Below, piece by piece: positions 1 to 11,341 of a stretch of DNA of 64,000 bases. Each line of letters starts with the position of its first letter. The first letter of the stretch is position 1. The DNA comes from Cephalotrichum gorgonifer (taxonomy: Eukaryota > Ascomycota > Sordariomycetes > Microascales > Microascaceae): the NCBI GenBank assembly GCA_900312665.1, contig ONZQ02000001.1, positions 3,848,337-3,912,336 on the forward strand. Reading direction: 5' to 3'. Below the pieces are notes generated by a model. It did no database searches. It was not told where the DNA came from and saw only the letters and a list, made by a program, of their open reading frames with translations. The position numbers and the translations under genes are program-made.

Positions 1-12
1 TTTCGAGGCACC

Positions 13-3000
13 ATGCCCTCGGGGCCTCCTTTTAACGGCCAGCAGCCGCCTCAAGCTGCATACCAGCAGATGTACGGAAACTTGCCCCAAGCTGGAACGC
101 CTGGGACGCAGTACCCCGATGGATCATTCTCCATGGGCAACCTCGTCCCCCAGGGACATCACCCCCAGCAACTGCCCCATGCCCAGCAGCAGCAGCACCA
201 ATATTACCAGCACCAACCACAGCAACACCTCCAAGGCTACTATGGTGCGAATATGGCGGACGTGAACGGGAATGTGCATGCGCCATCACAGATGGCTTCC
301 TTCCATAACATCTATGCCTCGCCGGTTCCTCATCAGCAGCAGGCGCAAATGCCGCAACAGCACCGGCAACACCAACCGTCGAATATACCACAGTTTGACG
401 GTCAATCGCAATCCCACCTCATCGGCCAGCATGTTCCTACCTACCACACTCACCAGACACTTCACCCGCAGCAGCAGCAACAGTACCGGCAACAGCTTCA
501 GCAGCAGCAGCAGCAGCATCATCAACATCAACAACAACAACAACAGCAGCAGTACCAGCAGCAGCAGCGGCGAATTCAACAGGCACAGCAACTCCCGCAG
601 GCACTGCACTATCCACCGTCTCCGGCGCCCCATCCATCCGCTTCTCCGGTCATACCGCAAGCGCCGACAGCTCGACCCTCGCCTGCCGGCTCAACGATTC
701 AAGTGGCTTCGCCGCGAGTCGCAGCGTCGCCTCGGCCGTCCATACACGCCCCCCCGCCCGCTATACAATCGAGACCTACGCCCCCGGCAGCGGGTTCTCC
801 GGCAACCTATGGTGGCCATTTCCCTTCGCCATACACTGAGACCCAGCCGCGACCGCTACCCAGCCCAAAGCCTGGAGTGAGCATTTCGCCCGCGTTATCC
901 GCCCGGTCCTCGAGTATATCGAAGAGATCACCTTCGGTTTCCGGTCGCACGCTCCTTGCTGACCCGAACTCCGTCCTTGTTTGTGTCGCCGAAGAGTGTT
1001 TTGGTAAGGCGCGCGGAAGTCTACAAGACGTGGTCTCGTCGCCCTCCGGGGGGGCAGTGGACGAGTACCAGAAGTTGATTGCAACGGGCCTCGCATGTCT
1101 CGAGACAGCGCTACTGAGCAGTCGACTTACGCCGAGGCAAGAGGCCAAGGTACGACTACGATACGCTTCCATCTTGTACGAGGACACCGAGAGCCTGATG
1201 GAGGCCGAAACGGCTCTGTCTAAAGGAATCAAGCTCTGCGACAAGGTTTGTTACTAGTCATCCGCGATCACCCTTAATCGGAGGTTTGCTGACAGGGGGT
1301 TCGGTGACTGCAGCATCGTTTTCTCGATCTCAAGTACGCCATGTCATACTTGCAGGCGAAGCTCCTATTCCAGAGAGGGCACGCAAAGGGCGCCACCCGC
1401 GCGGCGGATAAGCAACTTACCGACATATCGTGAGTCTCGTCGCTCAACTGGCCCGACTGCGAATTGCCGGTTTTCCCAATTGCTGACACCACTGTTTCCC
1501 TTAGATCGCGCCACGTTCACTGGATGTACGCATTTAGATTTCTGAAGGCCTCGTTTTATCTACAGTCCGGCATGTCCGCAGAGGGACCGGCGGTGGAGAA
1601 TCTCCGTTCCATATCAACCTTTGCCCACGGCCGTGGTGACTATGCGCTAGAAGCCTTCGCAGCATTACTGGAGGGCCTAGCGCTCTTGAAAACCAGCCGC
1701 GAGGACACACTAGACAGGCTGCACGAGTGCATCGCGAGGGCCTCCAAATACCAGCTCGACCCTCTTTTGCGGATTCCGCAGGTGGACATTCTCATCCTCC
1801 TATTGGACTTGGCATGCAGCATGCAGCAAAAGAACCCTGACGTCATGATCCAAAAGCTGCAGGCGCTACAAAATCGAATGGACGAGGCTTCAGACTGGCA
1901 GACATCGGCGGCTTCGCTCTTGTTGCCCATCAAGAAGCAAACGGGCATGCAACCGATTAGCGAAGACACGGCGGCAATTATCCGGCCCGGCAATGCGGAC
2001 GAGGCTAGTGACTATCTAGTTCTGTCGTATGTGGCCAAGGCGGAGCTGTACATTCTAGTGTAAGTATTCTACCTCAAGAGCATCTCCAGCCTAGGTCTTG
2101 GCCGAGGATGACCTGCTAACATGTCATGCTAGTATGACCCTGAGCGGGTTGGCTTTTGTTTCCAAGTCAACGGGTGGTGTCCACAGGACGCTCGATTTCT
2201 GGGGTGAAGCGTTGGACACGCTTGCACGATGTACGTACTCCCTGCTTCTTGTATTTGCGAAGTGCCAGCGGCCTCCCCCGAGGCCACCAATTCATTCGTC
2301 GTGTGACTGACGCGACCAAATAGGGAATAAAGAGAGAGGCGCGATTACTGCGGGCCCTCTACCCTCACTGCAGGACGCGGTCCGCAGAGCGAGCTGGAGA
2401 AATGAGGTTCACTGCTACCTCCACATCCTCATGGGACTTTATTTGGCGACCCAGAGTAGATGGGGGAAGGTAAAAGAGAGCCTAGACCGGGTCAGAGAAG
2501 CAACGACGGAATCCACGAATGGCGTGATAGATTTGCTCGCTCTGTACCTGTCGGGCGTGTATTTCCAGGGGACGGGCGACCTTGACAAGGCGATGTCAAT
2601 ATTCAGCGACGCGCGATTCGAACCGCAAGACACAATGATCCAGCAACGGAGTATGCAACTCGACATATCCCTACTGGCGGCGATGAACCGTCTCTGGATC
2701 ATGGAGCACCCGCGATTCCAGAACATGGCGGAATCGACGCGGCTCTTTGAGCGGATTCGGCCCCTCTGCCAAGACCACCACGACGTGGACATCCAGACAG
2801 CCTACAACATCATCCTCGCCACGATAACGGTGCACCCGCCCCCCGCCATCCAGCAGGTCAAGAACAGCATGTACACGGCGCTCAGCACGTCGAAGAAGGC
2901 CGGCAACACGCACTTCCTCGCTATCTCCCTCAACATCATGCGGTGCAGGCTCTTCGAGCACGTGGTGGGCGAGCAGGCGCTCAAGAGCGCCAAGGCGGCG

Positions 3001-3162
3001 TCGACGCAGGCGAGGAGGAACGGCAACATGCTGTGGATGAGCGTCGCGGACGGGATGCTGGCGCACTCTCACGACGTACAGGGGCACGTGGAGGAGGCGA
3101 GGACGGCGAATACCTCGGCGACGGGGTTCGCGGCGAGGGCGCTGTGTGCTACGAATCCGTAG
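13..3162 (+). CDS. Cohesin-loading complex subunit, SCC4/MAU2-like (TPR protein)
   Basis: Five exons: 13-1245, 1314-1429, 1505-2059, 2133-2230, 2324-3162, giving 946 residues. The start has a good CACCATG context, but only 12 bases precede it, so an upstream exon cannot be excluded. Residues 1-310 are disordered and rich in Q, P and H, with long CAG/CAA tracts around residues 153-193. The remainder is alpha-helical repeat sequence typical of the fungal cohesin loading factor family; exon 2 reads through the conserved region around LDLKYAMSYLQAK. By family knowledge it pairs with the Scc2/Mis4/NIPBL HEAT-repeat protein to load cohesin on chromatin in the nucleus. The Q-rich N-terminal extension is much longer than in animal MAU2. 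The family call rests on the helical body and exon structure; the exact start is the least certain part. Confidence 0.85.
458..600 (+). repeat. CAG/CAA trinucleotide tract (poly-Gln coding)
   Basis: Mixed CAG, CAA and CAC codons encode a nearly pure glutamine tract with interspersed H, Y and R inside the first exon of the SCC4-like gene. Mixed codons suggest an old, partly stabilised repeat rather than a fresh expansion. It is likely length-polymorphic. Confidence 0.8.
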
Positions 3163-4337
3163 GGGTTCGGGGAGCGGCTCGGGGTGTGATGGTCTTTGTT
3201 TATGTTTTATGCGACCATTTGCGCTAGTCCTTGGGAGGGGGTAAGTAAGGAATGGGGCGTTGTTTGGGGGTTAATGCCCGTTTTTAGGGGGCTTTCTTTT
3301 CTTTTTTTCACCGGGTTTCTGATGGAGGTGTATACTTATAGGATCGGGCATTGGGAGGGGAGTCTAAGGGGTGTTCGCGATGGCTATTTCCGCGCAATGT
3401 ATGTGAGCCGGTGTACCGCATGTGTGAACTGGCGGTGGCTTTTTTAAGACGGACGAGGGAGGTGGTATGGAGGTTCACACGGACGATATACCCTTGGGGA
3501 TGAAGGTGTTTGATTGATCGAAGGCGTATTGGGTGGTCTATTTAGTGCCTACGAGTAGAGCTCATGGTAAGGTGGTTTCAAAATAGAAACTCTGTCCCGT
3601 TCTCTTTCTACCCCCGAGTCGCCGCGAGAGTTATGACTGGTAGGAAGTATATAATCTAGCTGCTTGGAGATGACATTTCTCAACCGGAGCGGAGGCCGAA
3701 ATTCCAAGCACCAGATCTATACGTACTCGTATAGTCGGGAGTTGAAGTATGGTGAGAAGAAAACCTTGTAGGCTCCTTGTAGGCAATGCTGAATTCTCAA
3801 GGTCGTCAAAGGGCATGCGGTACCAGGGGAGGTGGGTGTATGTGTATTAGTAGTGCTTATTTAGTATTTGCAAAAGACACACATACTAATACGACTACTC
3901 GTGCATCTCTTCATGGGGGTAGAAGTGTCATCCCGTACGTCATGTGTCACTCATCTGTACGAGCACTAACAAATGGTTTTAGTCTTAGTCTTAGGCTGTT
4001 TTACCAGGTGCTGCATGGTAGTTACATGGCTTAGTGTGGGTGACTGTCGCCCCCTACCAAACGCGGTAAGGTAAGCGACAAGCGCGCGCCTTGGTTTGCC
4101 ATCCCGATTTTTTTTTTATTTCTCCCGTCGACTTTTAGCTCCTGAACGATTTACATGAATGCTCCCACCACCACCCCGCGACAAACCCAGACAATGGTCT
4201 CTCGCAAGAAAGTCTGAGGCTCCCTTTCCACCGAGACGAAGTCAAAGGGCACCTAAGATCCACGACACACGATCCATGATCCACGAAAGTCACACGACAA
4301 GAGCACAACCTCCCTCCCGGCCGTCCTCCTCCCCGAG
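3163..4337. other. Intergenic: 3' flank of SCC4-like gene and promoter of PET127
   Basis: No supported gene. ORFs here are short and without recognisable domains. It contains a T-rich patch near 3295, a TACTCGTA word at 3724-3731 (see the dispersed-motif finding), a poly-T run near 4110 and a CCAC/CACG-rich leader just before the PET127 start. Confidence 0.6.
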
Positions 4338-7300
4338 ATGCTCCGCCTCCGGTGCGCGAGAAGAAAGCTTCCCCTCCTCCGAGCCGCGGCCGGCGACCTC
4401 CGCGCATGCGCCTGCAACCTCACGCTACCTTATCCGAGGTCAGGACGTATTCCTCGGGCAGCTACTGCGGTAGCGTCTCAGCGGAGATGGTTCAGCGAAT
4501 CGTCCTCGTACCATGCCGGGAAAAATTCAAAGACGAAGCAGGCGGGGGGGCTAGAGCTGCGCGACTCGGAGGACTTTGAGCCAACCCTCGCGCAGGCCTC
4601 GACCTCCGAGGTGATGGATGCAGATACCACGTCGAAGCTCGAAGAATACTTCAACCAGGCGACACAGGAGACGGTGGCTTCGCCAGCGGAACCCGCCGAT
4701 GCACAGGCGAGTCCGCCCAGGTCTTCTTCGGCCAAATCGCACTCAGCGAAGCGTACGAAGGCCGCGCGAGCCACCCAGGACCTGAGACAGCGCCTAGCTA
4801 GTGACGTGAAAAAGGAGACCGCGAAGAAGGGGGTCGCGAAGAAGGCCAAGGCGGGAGAGAGCGAGGGCGGGAAACCCAAGCCCAAACAGCATTCAAAGCA
4901 CGACCCGAAACAGGCGACGCATGTGAAAAAGGCGACGCAGCCGAAAAAGGCGGCGCAACCGAAAAAGGCGACAGGAGCGAAATGGGTGGCGGGCGCGACG
5001 GGGCTAGCGGCAGGCTTGAAGAAGGGTATTACCACCGACACGCCCGCCCCCAAGACACGGACGAGAAAGGCGCCCGACGAGGGTCTGAAGGTCCATACCG
5101 TCGACGCACCAGACTTAGAGCTAACCCCCATCCCGCACCCGACTCTGCCCGTCCCCAGGCTGTCGTACAACCTCGACCGCTGCCTGTTCAAGCCGGGAGT
5201 CTACCCCCTCCAGGACCCCCGGACCCGGGTGTTCAACTTCGACCCCTACCTCGCGTCCATAATGCCCATCAACGAGTTCGACTTTTCGGCGATCAAGACC
5301 TTCGTCAGCTCCTCGGAGGACCCGACCCTCATCGACCTCACGGCCAAGCTCAAGAAGAAGTACAGCGGCTCCACGTCGAGTATGACCTCGATGCTGTCGC
5401 ACTTCCACTACCTCCTCTCCTCCTGGCGCCCCATCAACGCCGCCCAGATGTCCAAGGCCTTCCGGCCGTCCAGCAACACCTTCACCAGGATACTCCGCGC
5501 GCCCGCCGCGACCTACCTCCGCCGCAGGAGCGGCATCTACGCCGTCGACGCCGACAAGCAGTTCGACTCGTCTAGCATCCTCAGCATGCTGGGGAAGTCC
5601 ATGGAGAAGCTCCTCACCCTGCCCAAGGAGGAGTACGAGCTGTTCCGCCGCTCCAAGTCGGACCAACTCACCGAGGAGCAGCGGAACGCCGAGGAGGGCT
5701 TCCACTACACCACCATGGGCGACTTCATATTGCGCTCGCAGCTCGACGCCCACGACCCCAGGCTCCCCGGGGAGGGCATGTTCGACCTCAAGACTCGCGC
5801 CGTGCTGTCCATCCGCATGGACGTCAAGGACTACCACAAGGGCACCGACTATGAGATCCGCACCAACTTTGGCGAGTTCGAATCCTTCGAGCGCGAGTAC
5901 TACGACATGATCCGGGCGGCCTTCCTCAAGTACTCGCTCCAGGTGCGCATGGGCCGCATGGATGGCATCTTCGTCGCCTTCCACAACACGCGCCGCATCT
6001 TCGGCTTCCAGTACATCCCGCTCGAGGAGATGGACCTGGCGCTACACGGCACGACCGACACGCGCCTCGGGGACCAGGAGTTCAAGCTCAGCCTGCACCT
6101 CCTCAACGACCTGATGGACCGCGCGACGAAGCGGTTCCCAGACCAGCCGCTAAGGATACACGTGGAGACGAGGCCGACGAACCCGCCGAAGCTGTTCTTC
6201 TTCGCGAAGCCCGTCACCGAGGAGAATATCCAGGAGGCGCAGAAGATGCCTCGGTCAGAGGTCGAGAGGTTGGAGAAGGAGCTAATGGGGCTCGCCGAGA
6301 AGGAGGCCGCCGCTGAGGAAGCCGTGCAGGAGGAGGCCGACGTCCCGTATAGCGACGAGGATGAGCCGAGGTACTCGAGCGCTCTGGCCTTCACCATGTG
6401 GGAGGAGATCAAGATGAAGGTCGAGGAGGCGGCGGAGAGCGACGAGCTGGGAGCGGGCTATGTGCGGGCGAGTGTTGAGGAGGCGCTCAAGGAGATGGGC
6501 CTTCTCGAGGACAAAACGGCCGAGGAGGCGCGCGCGCATGTCGATGAACTTCTGGAGGTGCTGGCGGACGGTGAGGACGGCGAATTCGAAGCCGAAGTCA
6601 TGGCGGGCGGCGAGGGCGGCGACTTGGAGACCCTGACGGCTGGCGAGTCCGAAGCGCCTGGTGAGACTTCCAAATTATCCGAGGAGTCGCGGGGCGTCGA
6701 GGACAAGATCAGCGAGACAGAGCCGGTCGAGTCTCGAGATGGCCGGGAAGTATCCAGCCTTAAAGACCTATTTAATCGCCTCACTGGGCGGGCTAGCGCT
6801 GAGCAGGATCCGGATAGTGTGGAAGCTGAGTCTGCAAAAGCTCAGGACGGCATCGAGGCTGCCAAGTCCCAGGATAGTGTGGAGGAATCTACCGAGTCCC
6901 AGGATGGCATGGAGTCTGCTGAGCCTGAAGATGGTCAGGAGGCATCTACCAGCCTCAAGGATCTGATCGTGCGCCTCGCCGAGCAGGCCGGCGTCGGTCG
7001 GGCGGCGGACGACATGGGCGTCGCGGATGAGAAGCCCCTTGGACTCCAAAGATTCGAGGAGGTCCTCTCCGAGCTCGCGGCAGAGTCCGCAGTCGGCGAC
7101 CAGGACGCCAACGCCGCCGCCGAGTCCGGGGGGCCTAGGGAGGTCGTCGAGGGCGACGAGGATGTGCTGGGCCTGGTCCTCCGGGCGCGCAACAAGGTGG
7201 ACGGGCAGTACGTCGCCCGGCCGGGCGCCCTGAAGGAGGGCAGCAAGTGGACCGTGGAGTACACCGTGCAGACGCTGGACGCGGATCGGGCGGCCAAGAC

Positions 7301-7520
7301 CTATTCGGCCATCAAGAAGCGGAGGCGGGCGGAACTGTTCCAGGAGGAGGACAAGAGCGACCTGTGGCACAGCCTGTTCGGGAGCGCGCTCCCGCGGGCG
7401 ACCAGGAGGGGGAGGGAGTACAGGCTGAAGGAGAGCAGGGAGAGCATGGGCAAGCCCGTGTATATTGTCGGGGAGAAGGAGGGGAAGAAGTGGGAGGACG
7501 TGTTTGGGAAGAGCACGTGA
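4338..7520 (+). CDS. PET127: Mitochondrial RNA-processing protein Pet127
   Basis: Single exon, 1060 residues. The N-terminus is arginine-rich and lacks acidic residues (MLRLRCARRK...), with RRWFSESS around residue 52, which fits a mitochondrial presequence and cleavage site. Residues about 70-250 are lysine/alanine-rich and disordered. The conserved Pet127 domain spans roughly 280-620 and includes the FDLKTRA block near residue 484, which matches the D-x-K core of the PD-(D/E)XK nuclease superfamily to which Pet127 has been assigned. In yeasts Pet127 acts in 5' end processing and degradation of mitochondrial RNAs at the inner membrane. The segment about 640-930 is strongly acidic and contains degenerate SQDSVEE/SQDGMES-like repeats, followed by a more ordered C-terminal stretch. 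The start was chosen because it gives the targeting sequence. Confidence 0.9.
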   Translation: MLRLRCARRKLPLLRAAAGDLRACACNLTLPYPRSGRIPRAATAVASQRRWFSESSSYHAGKNSKTKQAGGLELRDSEDFEPTLAQASTSEVMDADTTSKLEEYFNQATQETVASPAEPADAQASPPRSSSAKSHSAKRTKAARATQDLRQRLASDVKKETAKKGVAKKAKAGESEGGKPKPKQHSKHDPKQATHVKKATQPKKAAQPKKATGAKWVAGATGLAAGLKKGITTDTPAPKTRTRKAPDEGLKVHTVDAPDLELTPIPHPTLPVPRLSYNLDRCLFKPGVYPLQDPRTRVFNFDPYLASIMPINEFDFSAIKTFVSSSEDPTLIDLTAKLKKKYSGSTSSMTSMLSHFHYLLSSWRPINAAQMSKAFRPSSNTFTRILRAPAATYLRRRSGIYAVDADKQFDSSSILSMLGKSMEKLLTLPKEEYELFRRSKSDQLTEEQRNAEEGFHYTTMGDFILRSQLDAHDPRLPGEGMFDLKTRAVLSIRMDVKDYHKGTDYEIRTNFGEFESFEREYYDMIRAAFLKYSLQVRMGRMDGIFVAFHNTRRIFGFQYIPLEEMDLALHGTTDTRLGDQEFKLSLHLLNDLMDRATKRFPDQPLRIHVETRPTNPPKLFFFAKPVTEENIQEAQKMPRSEVERLEKELMGLAEKEAAAEEAVQEEADVPYSDEDEPRYSSALAFTMWEEIKMKVEEAAESDELGAGYVRASVEEALKEMGLLEDKTAEEARAHVDELLEVLADGEDGEFEAEVMAGGEGGDLETLTAGESEAPGETSKLSEESRGVEDKISETEPVESRDGREVSSLKDLFNRLTGRASAEQDPDSVEAESAKAQDGIEAAKSQDSVEESTESQDGMESAEPEDGQEASTSLKDLIVRLAEQAGVGRAADDMGVADEKPLGLQRFEEVLSELAAESAVGDQDANAAAESGGPREVVEGDEDVLGLVLRARNKVDGQYVARPGALKEGSKWTVEYTVQTLDADRAAKTYSAIKKRRRAELFQEEDKSDLWHSLFGSALPRATRRGREYRLKESRESMGKPVYIVGEKEGKKWEDVFGKST

Positions 7521-8310
7521 GGTGTGAGGGTGGCCCAGAGCGAAGCCTGGGAGTGTCTTGTCTTGTTATGTAGGATACGGAAGAGGCTCATGCTGACATG
7601 CCCTGTCATTTCTTCTCCTCTCGGTTTGTGGGGTCGAAACAACTGTATATTATCTTGGTGTATATTATCTTGGGCTGTATAGAGTGGGAGTGTATAGAAT
7701 ATCGTTTGCTTTTGAGTCTCGCTGCCCATGACCCATCCCCACTGCATCTGGAATCTCGAGAGATGGTTGAAAGCGAAACCAAGGTGTGTCCCGTCAAGGA
7801 AGGGAGAGGAGAGGAGAGGGAGATCCGGAATACACACATGTGTGTCTTGTTTAACCTGCATTTTCAGTCTTCTCTCACCAAGCTAGAAGTGCTCCTTTTT
7901 CGGTATGTTACACGCATTACACAGGCTTGTAGATGTTTATTGGTCTCATATCCACTCTAGAGACAGACTGATCTTGTCAGGGTTGTGCGCTTTTCTTCTA
8001 TCTCGATCTATTCTTGTGAATGCCCCAGTGCCCACTATCAGCCAAACGCTCTTCTAGGGTCGCACAGCTCCTTTTTACCTTATGCCGGATAAACTAGGCA
8101 GGAGCAGCATGCTTTGATACCACTCTTTCACTCAAGTTCTTGTAGGATGGGACGTAGTTGTTTGATGGCTCCATATTCACTTCGCTTGACAGATCAGGCC
8201 CCAGTTCTGCTCCCATCATGATGCTGGTCCAGTGCCCACATGAAAGCACAGGTACGGTTTGATACCAAGGTAGAGGTCCCAGTTCGATGATGGGGTTCTC
8301 CAGTAAATTG

Positions 8311-8466
8311 TAAGGAAGGAGCTGTTCTGTTCGTACTTCATGAGGCAGGACCTACCCTATTCTAGTGCTTTACGAGGCAAGGAGCTGCTCTAATATCAAA
8401 TAAGGAAGGAGCTGTTCCAGTACTTCACGAGGCAGAAACTGTTCCAGTGTCGAATATGGAAGGAGC
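8311..8466 (+). repeat. Imperfect direct repeats upstream of a secreted-protein gene
   Basis: The phrase TAAGGAAGGAGCTGTTC occurs at 8311 and again at 8401, each followed by a variant of GTACTTCAYGAGGCAG. A third shorter copy (ATGGAAGGAGC) is at 8455. A divergent GCAAGGAGCTGCTC lies between them. The arrangement looks like a decayed tandem duplication about 200 bp upstream of the TATA-like box. Confidence 0.65.
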
Positions 8467-8506
8467 AAGAAGAGAGTTCTTATTAATCGGTAAAGGCACA
8501 GTCAAC

Positions 8507-8513
8507 TATAAAG
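8507..8513 (+). promoter_or_regulatory. TATA-like box of the secreted-protein gene
   Basis: TATAAAG lies 165 bp before the start codon at 8672, followed by a pyrimidine-rich stretch and a CAACAA-rich probable leader. Position and sequence fit a core promoter; transcription start is not known. Confidence 0.45.
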
Positions 8514-8671
8514 CACCCTCGCCCTGACCTGAGATTCCATTCCCTCCTTCCTACTTCCTAATTCCTCTTCAACAACTTTCACAAGTCCCAAGTCCCAGAC
8601 AACAAATCCCAATCACAACTCAACAACAAATCAACAACCTCTTCGAACCAACAACCTGAATAACAATCACC

Positions 8672-9656
8672 ATGCGTGTGAGTGTGATTTCTGCTGTCAC
8701 CGTGTTGGCCCTTGGTGCTCAAGTAAGTATTATCTCCATTCTCTTTACTCTCCATTGTTGTTGCTTTCTCTATTTTCTCTTCATATCCTTTTCGACCAGT
8801 GTCCAGAACCACTTGTGTTGCCTTTTATGTTGCATTCCATACCCTTCACAGGGATGACTTCCCTCTCTAAGTGGAGTCTCCTTCTACCAACGAAGCTCCC
8901 AAACCCTGGGGCAAGACATAGCTCTGCTAGCGCTTTCCTCTTTGAAACTTCTCTCTTCAAACCGGAGGCATAACTAACCCAACCCGCCCACAGGGCACCT
9001 TGGCCGGCGCCATCTCCAACCCGGAGCCTCGGGAGCTGTCCGTGGCTGAGGAATTGGAAGCCGAGGGCTTCACCATCCACCAAGCCCAGTTCACGGGTGA
9101 CTTTGGCCCCAACGGGGAGTCCATGACCCTCAATGGCACCATCCAGGAAGTGATGGCCCAAGCTGAGAAAATGCAGCCCGGCTTCACGGACAAGATCCAC
9201 GGCTTGATCGCCGACCGCCACCACGGGACCGCTGGCCGCTCGGACAGTCGCGGACCCCCCGTCGACAACAACCGCGACGACAGTTGGAAGACCCGTCTCG
9301 TCGGCACCAAGGACTGCGGCTTGGGCGATTGGACCTACGAGAATTTCATCCTCGAGGGCATCGACTACCTCAACGTCGTTCCCACGGGCAAGTCCCGCCT
9401 CGAGTCTTACGGTTGTCACCGGATCAGCTGCTCCGACCACTCGGCCATCTACCAGTGCTGGGAGCCGTTCCAGGGCGCCCCCGATGTGTACGAGAAGGAC
9501 TGGGCTTACGTCGCCGACTACGCCGAGGGCATCGTCCGCGAGTGGTGCCCCACGAAGGACAACATCGGCACCAACGCCTATAAGATCAAGGGCGTCCGCG
9601 GCAAGGTCTGGGACCCCAAGGGTATGGCCATCCACGTCCGCAAGGACAAGTGTTAG
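8672..9656 (+). CDS. Small secreted cysteine-containing protein, effector-like
   Basis: Two exons, 8672-8722 and 8994-9656, give 237 residues. The 271-bp intron (phase 0, GTAAGT...CACAG) is unusually long for this window and interrupts the signal peptide after residue 17. The N-terminus (MRVSVISAVTVLALGAQ, then GTLAGA) is a clear signal peptide with likely cleavage after an A-x-A-like motif around residue 22. The mature C-terminal half carries six cysteines in short blocks: KDCGLGD, YGCHRISCSD, YQCWEP, EWCPT and the terminal KDKC. The CxRxSCSxxSAIxxCxx block resembles a widespread family of uncharacterised fungal secreted proteins. No enzymatic motif is visible. It may act outside the cell, possibly on a host or competitor, but this is inference from secretion and cysteine content only. 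Confidence 0.8.
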
Positions 9657-10487
9657 ACGGGGCGCGAAACCGCGCTTTCACTTTCGAGACTCGGCTTGAT
9701 TCCCGACGGGTTTTTGGTTTGGTGATTTTTGGAAGGGGGCGTTTTGGAGGCGAGGATTTTTTTTTGGGAGAGAGACGTCTTGGAGAGGGGGGATTCTAGT
9801 CAGGAGGGAGTTTTGGAAGGAAGGAGGGAAGACTAGGGGATGGTCTGATGTGAGGCCCATTTTGGAAGTAGGATTTTTGCCCTCTTCACAGTTAGTTCAT
9901 GCAGTCTTTCTTGATAATAAAGACTTGATATACCGCACTTGAGTTGTCGCCCTGGTCGTAGTACTTGCTTTCCACTAAGGCCAATAATTCCCCAATCGAT
10001 GCTTATAACGACAACTTGAGTGATACGAGTAAACCGGGATGAAGCACTTGATGATGCATGGCGGGGTGTAGGGCGACGTGGTGGGGCAGGAGTAGGTGAC
10101 GTTGAACCTGCAGCTCTGATTGGGTTCCTATTGCGCACCCATGATTGGCCAAAAATAATTAGGTCCCCACCCACGTTCCCCGTACCCCTGCACCCCGTTT
10201 ACAAGGCTAATAGGACGCGAGCTTCAGCTTCGTGGCCTCACCAGGAACGACGTCAAGCTCCCACCACCTTACCACCTCCTCCCGCCACCACCCAGCACCC
10301 CGATTCCATGTGGTGACCCACACCCTCATTCTCTCCCCCATTCTCTTCTTTCCTCGGTGGTTTAGCTTCAGTTTTGGCTATATAGCTGAACGTCAATTAC
10401 GTTCCTCCTCCTCCCTTCTTAACACCGGACAAAGGTCAAATCCACCTACAGACAGACCGACCCTCGAGGCCCCCCGCGCCGCCCACC
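9657..10487. other. Intergenic: 3' flank of secreted-protein gene and SPC3 promoter
   Basis: No supported gene. Begins with a G/T-rich 3' flank near 9700-9840. A TATATA element at 10379-10384 lies close to the SPC3 start. Nothing else recognised. Confidence 0.6.
10379..10384 (+). promoter_or_regulatory. TATA-like element of SPC3
   Basis: TATATA 104 bp before the SPC3 start codon, within a C/T-rich promoter. Placement suits a core promoter element but there is no transcript evidence. Confidence 0.35.
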
Positions 10488-11341
10488 ATGCATAACGCCC
10501 TTACGCGGGTGCAGAACACCTTTGGCCTGTTCACCACGACGGCCTTCATCGTCGGCATCCTAGTAGCGCTATCCGACTTTATCGCGCCTAGGACCCCCAG
10601 CGGAGTGATCAAGCCCAATGAGCTCAAAGTGTGCGTGTCTGCCTCCATTCTTCCTCCCTCTCCTCTCCTCCGGCCCTCCTCACTCTCACCCTTACCCTCG
10701 TCCCCTTACGACACAGAACTAACAGGACGAAACTACCCTCGCGCAGAGTCATGGGCCGACCCCACTACTACTCCCCGAAGAAGGAGGAGCACGCCTCCAT
10801 CCGCTTCTCCCTCGACGCCGACCTCTCCTCCCTCTTCAACTGGAACACGAAGCAGGTCTTCGTCTACGTGACCGCCGAGTGGCCCGAGTCGGACGGCAGC
10901 GACGTGATGAACAGCGTCGTGATATGGGACTCCATCATCACCGCCCCGAGCTCCGACCACCTCTCCAACGTGGGTCCCGCGACCATGAAGAAGCTGAAGA
11001 GGAGTGCGGAGGGCAAGAGCATCGATCCGTCTCGGTATGTCTGTTCCCATTTCCAAACCCCCTCTCAAGAGTCAACCAGAGAATGGGCCCCAACTAACAC
11101 GGCAACCACCCGAACCAGCGGCCTCCTGAAGCTCAAGAACCAGAGGCCAAAGTACCAGGTCACCCACCCCTCAGGCAAGATCGCGAACCTCGAGAACGTG
11201 AAGCTGAGGCTGCACTACAGCGTCCAGCCCTGGGTCGGCATCCTGACCTGGAACCAGGATAGCGACCTCTTCAAGTGGAGCGCCCTGAAGGGTGCCGTTA
11301 GCAAGGCCTTCAGCCTCCCGTCTGTCAAGGCAAAGAACTGA
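10488..11341 (+). CDS. SPC3: Signal peptidase complex subunit 3 (SPC22/23 family)
   Basis: Three exons: 10488-10630, 10747-11034, 11119-11341, giving 217 residues. One N-terminal membrane segment is visible at about residues 11-33 (FGLFTTTAFIVGILVALSDF), followed by a lumenal domain with the family features: HYYSPKKEEHASIRFSLDAD, FNWNTKQVFVYVTAE, IWDSII and a C-terminal LRLHYSVQPWVGILTW. Length suits the single-pass type II SPC22/23 subunit. It acts in the endoplasmic reticulum membrane, where the signal peptidase complex cleaves signal peptides; in yeast Spc3 is essential for catalysis with Sec11. Its neighbour is a secreted protein, but this is not evidence of a functional link. Confidence 0.93.

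Larger units (their letters stand above)
7521..8671. other. Intergenic: 3' flank of PET127 and promoter of secreted-protein gene
   Basis: No supported gene. Contains imperfect direct repeats at 8311-8466 and a TATA-like box at 8507-8513, followed by an A/C-rich leader with many CAACAA words just before the next start. Confidence 0.6.
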
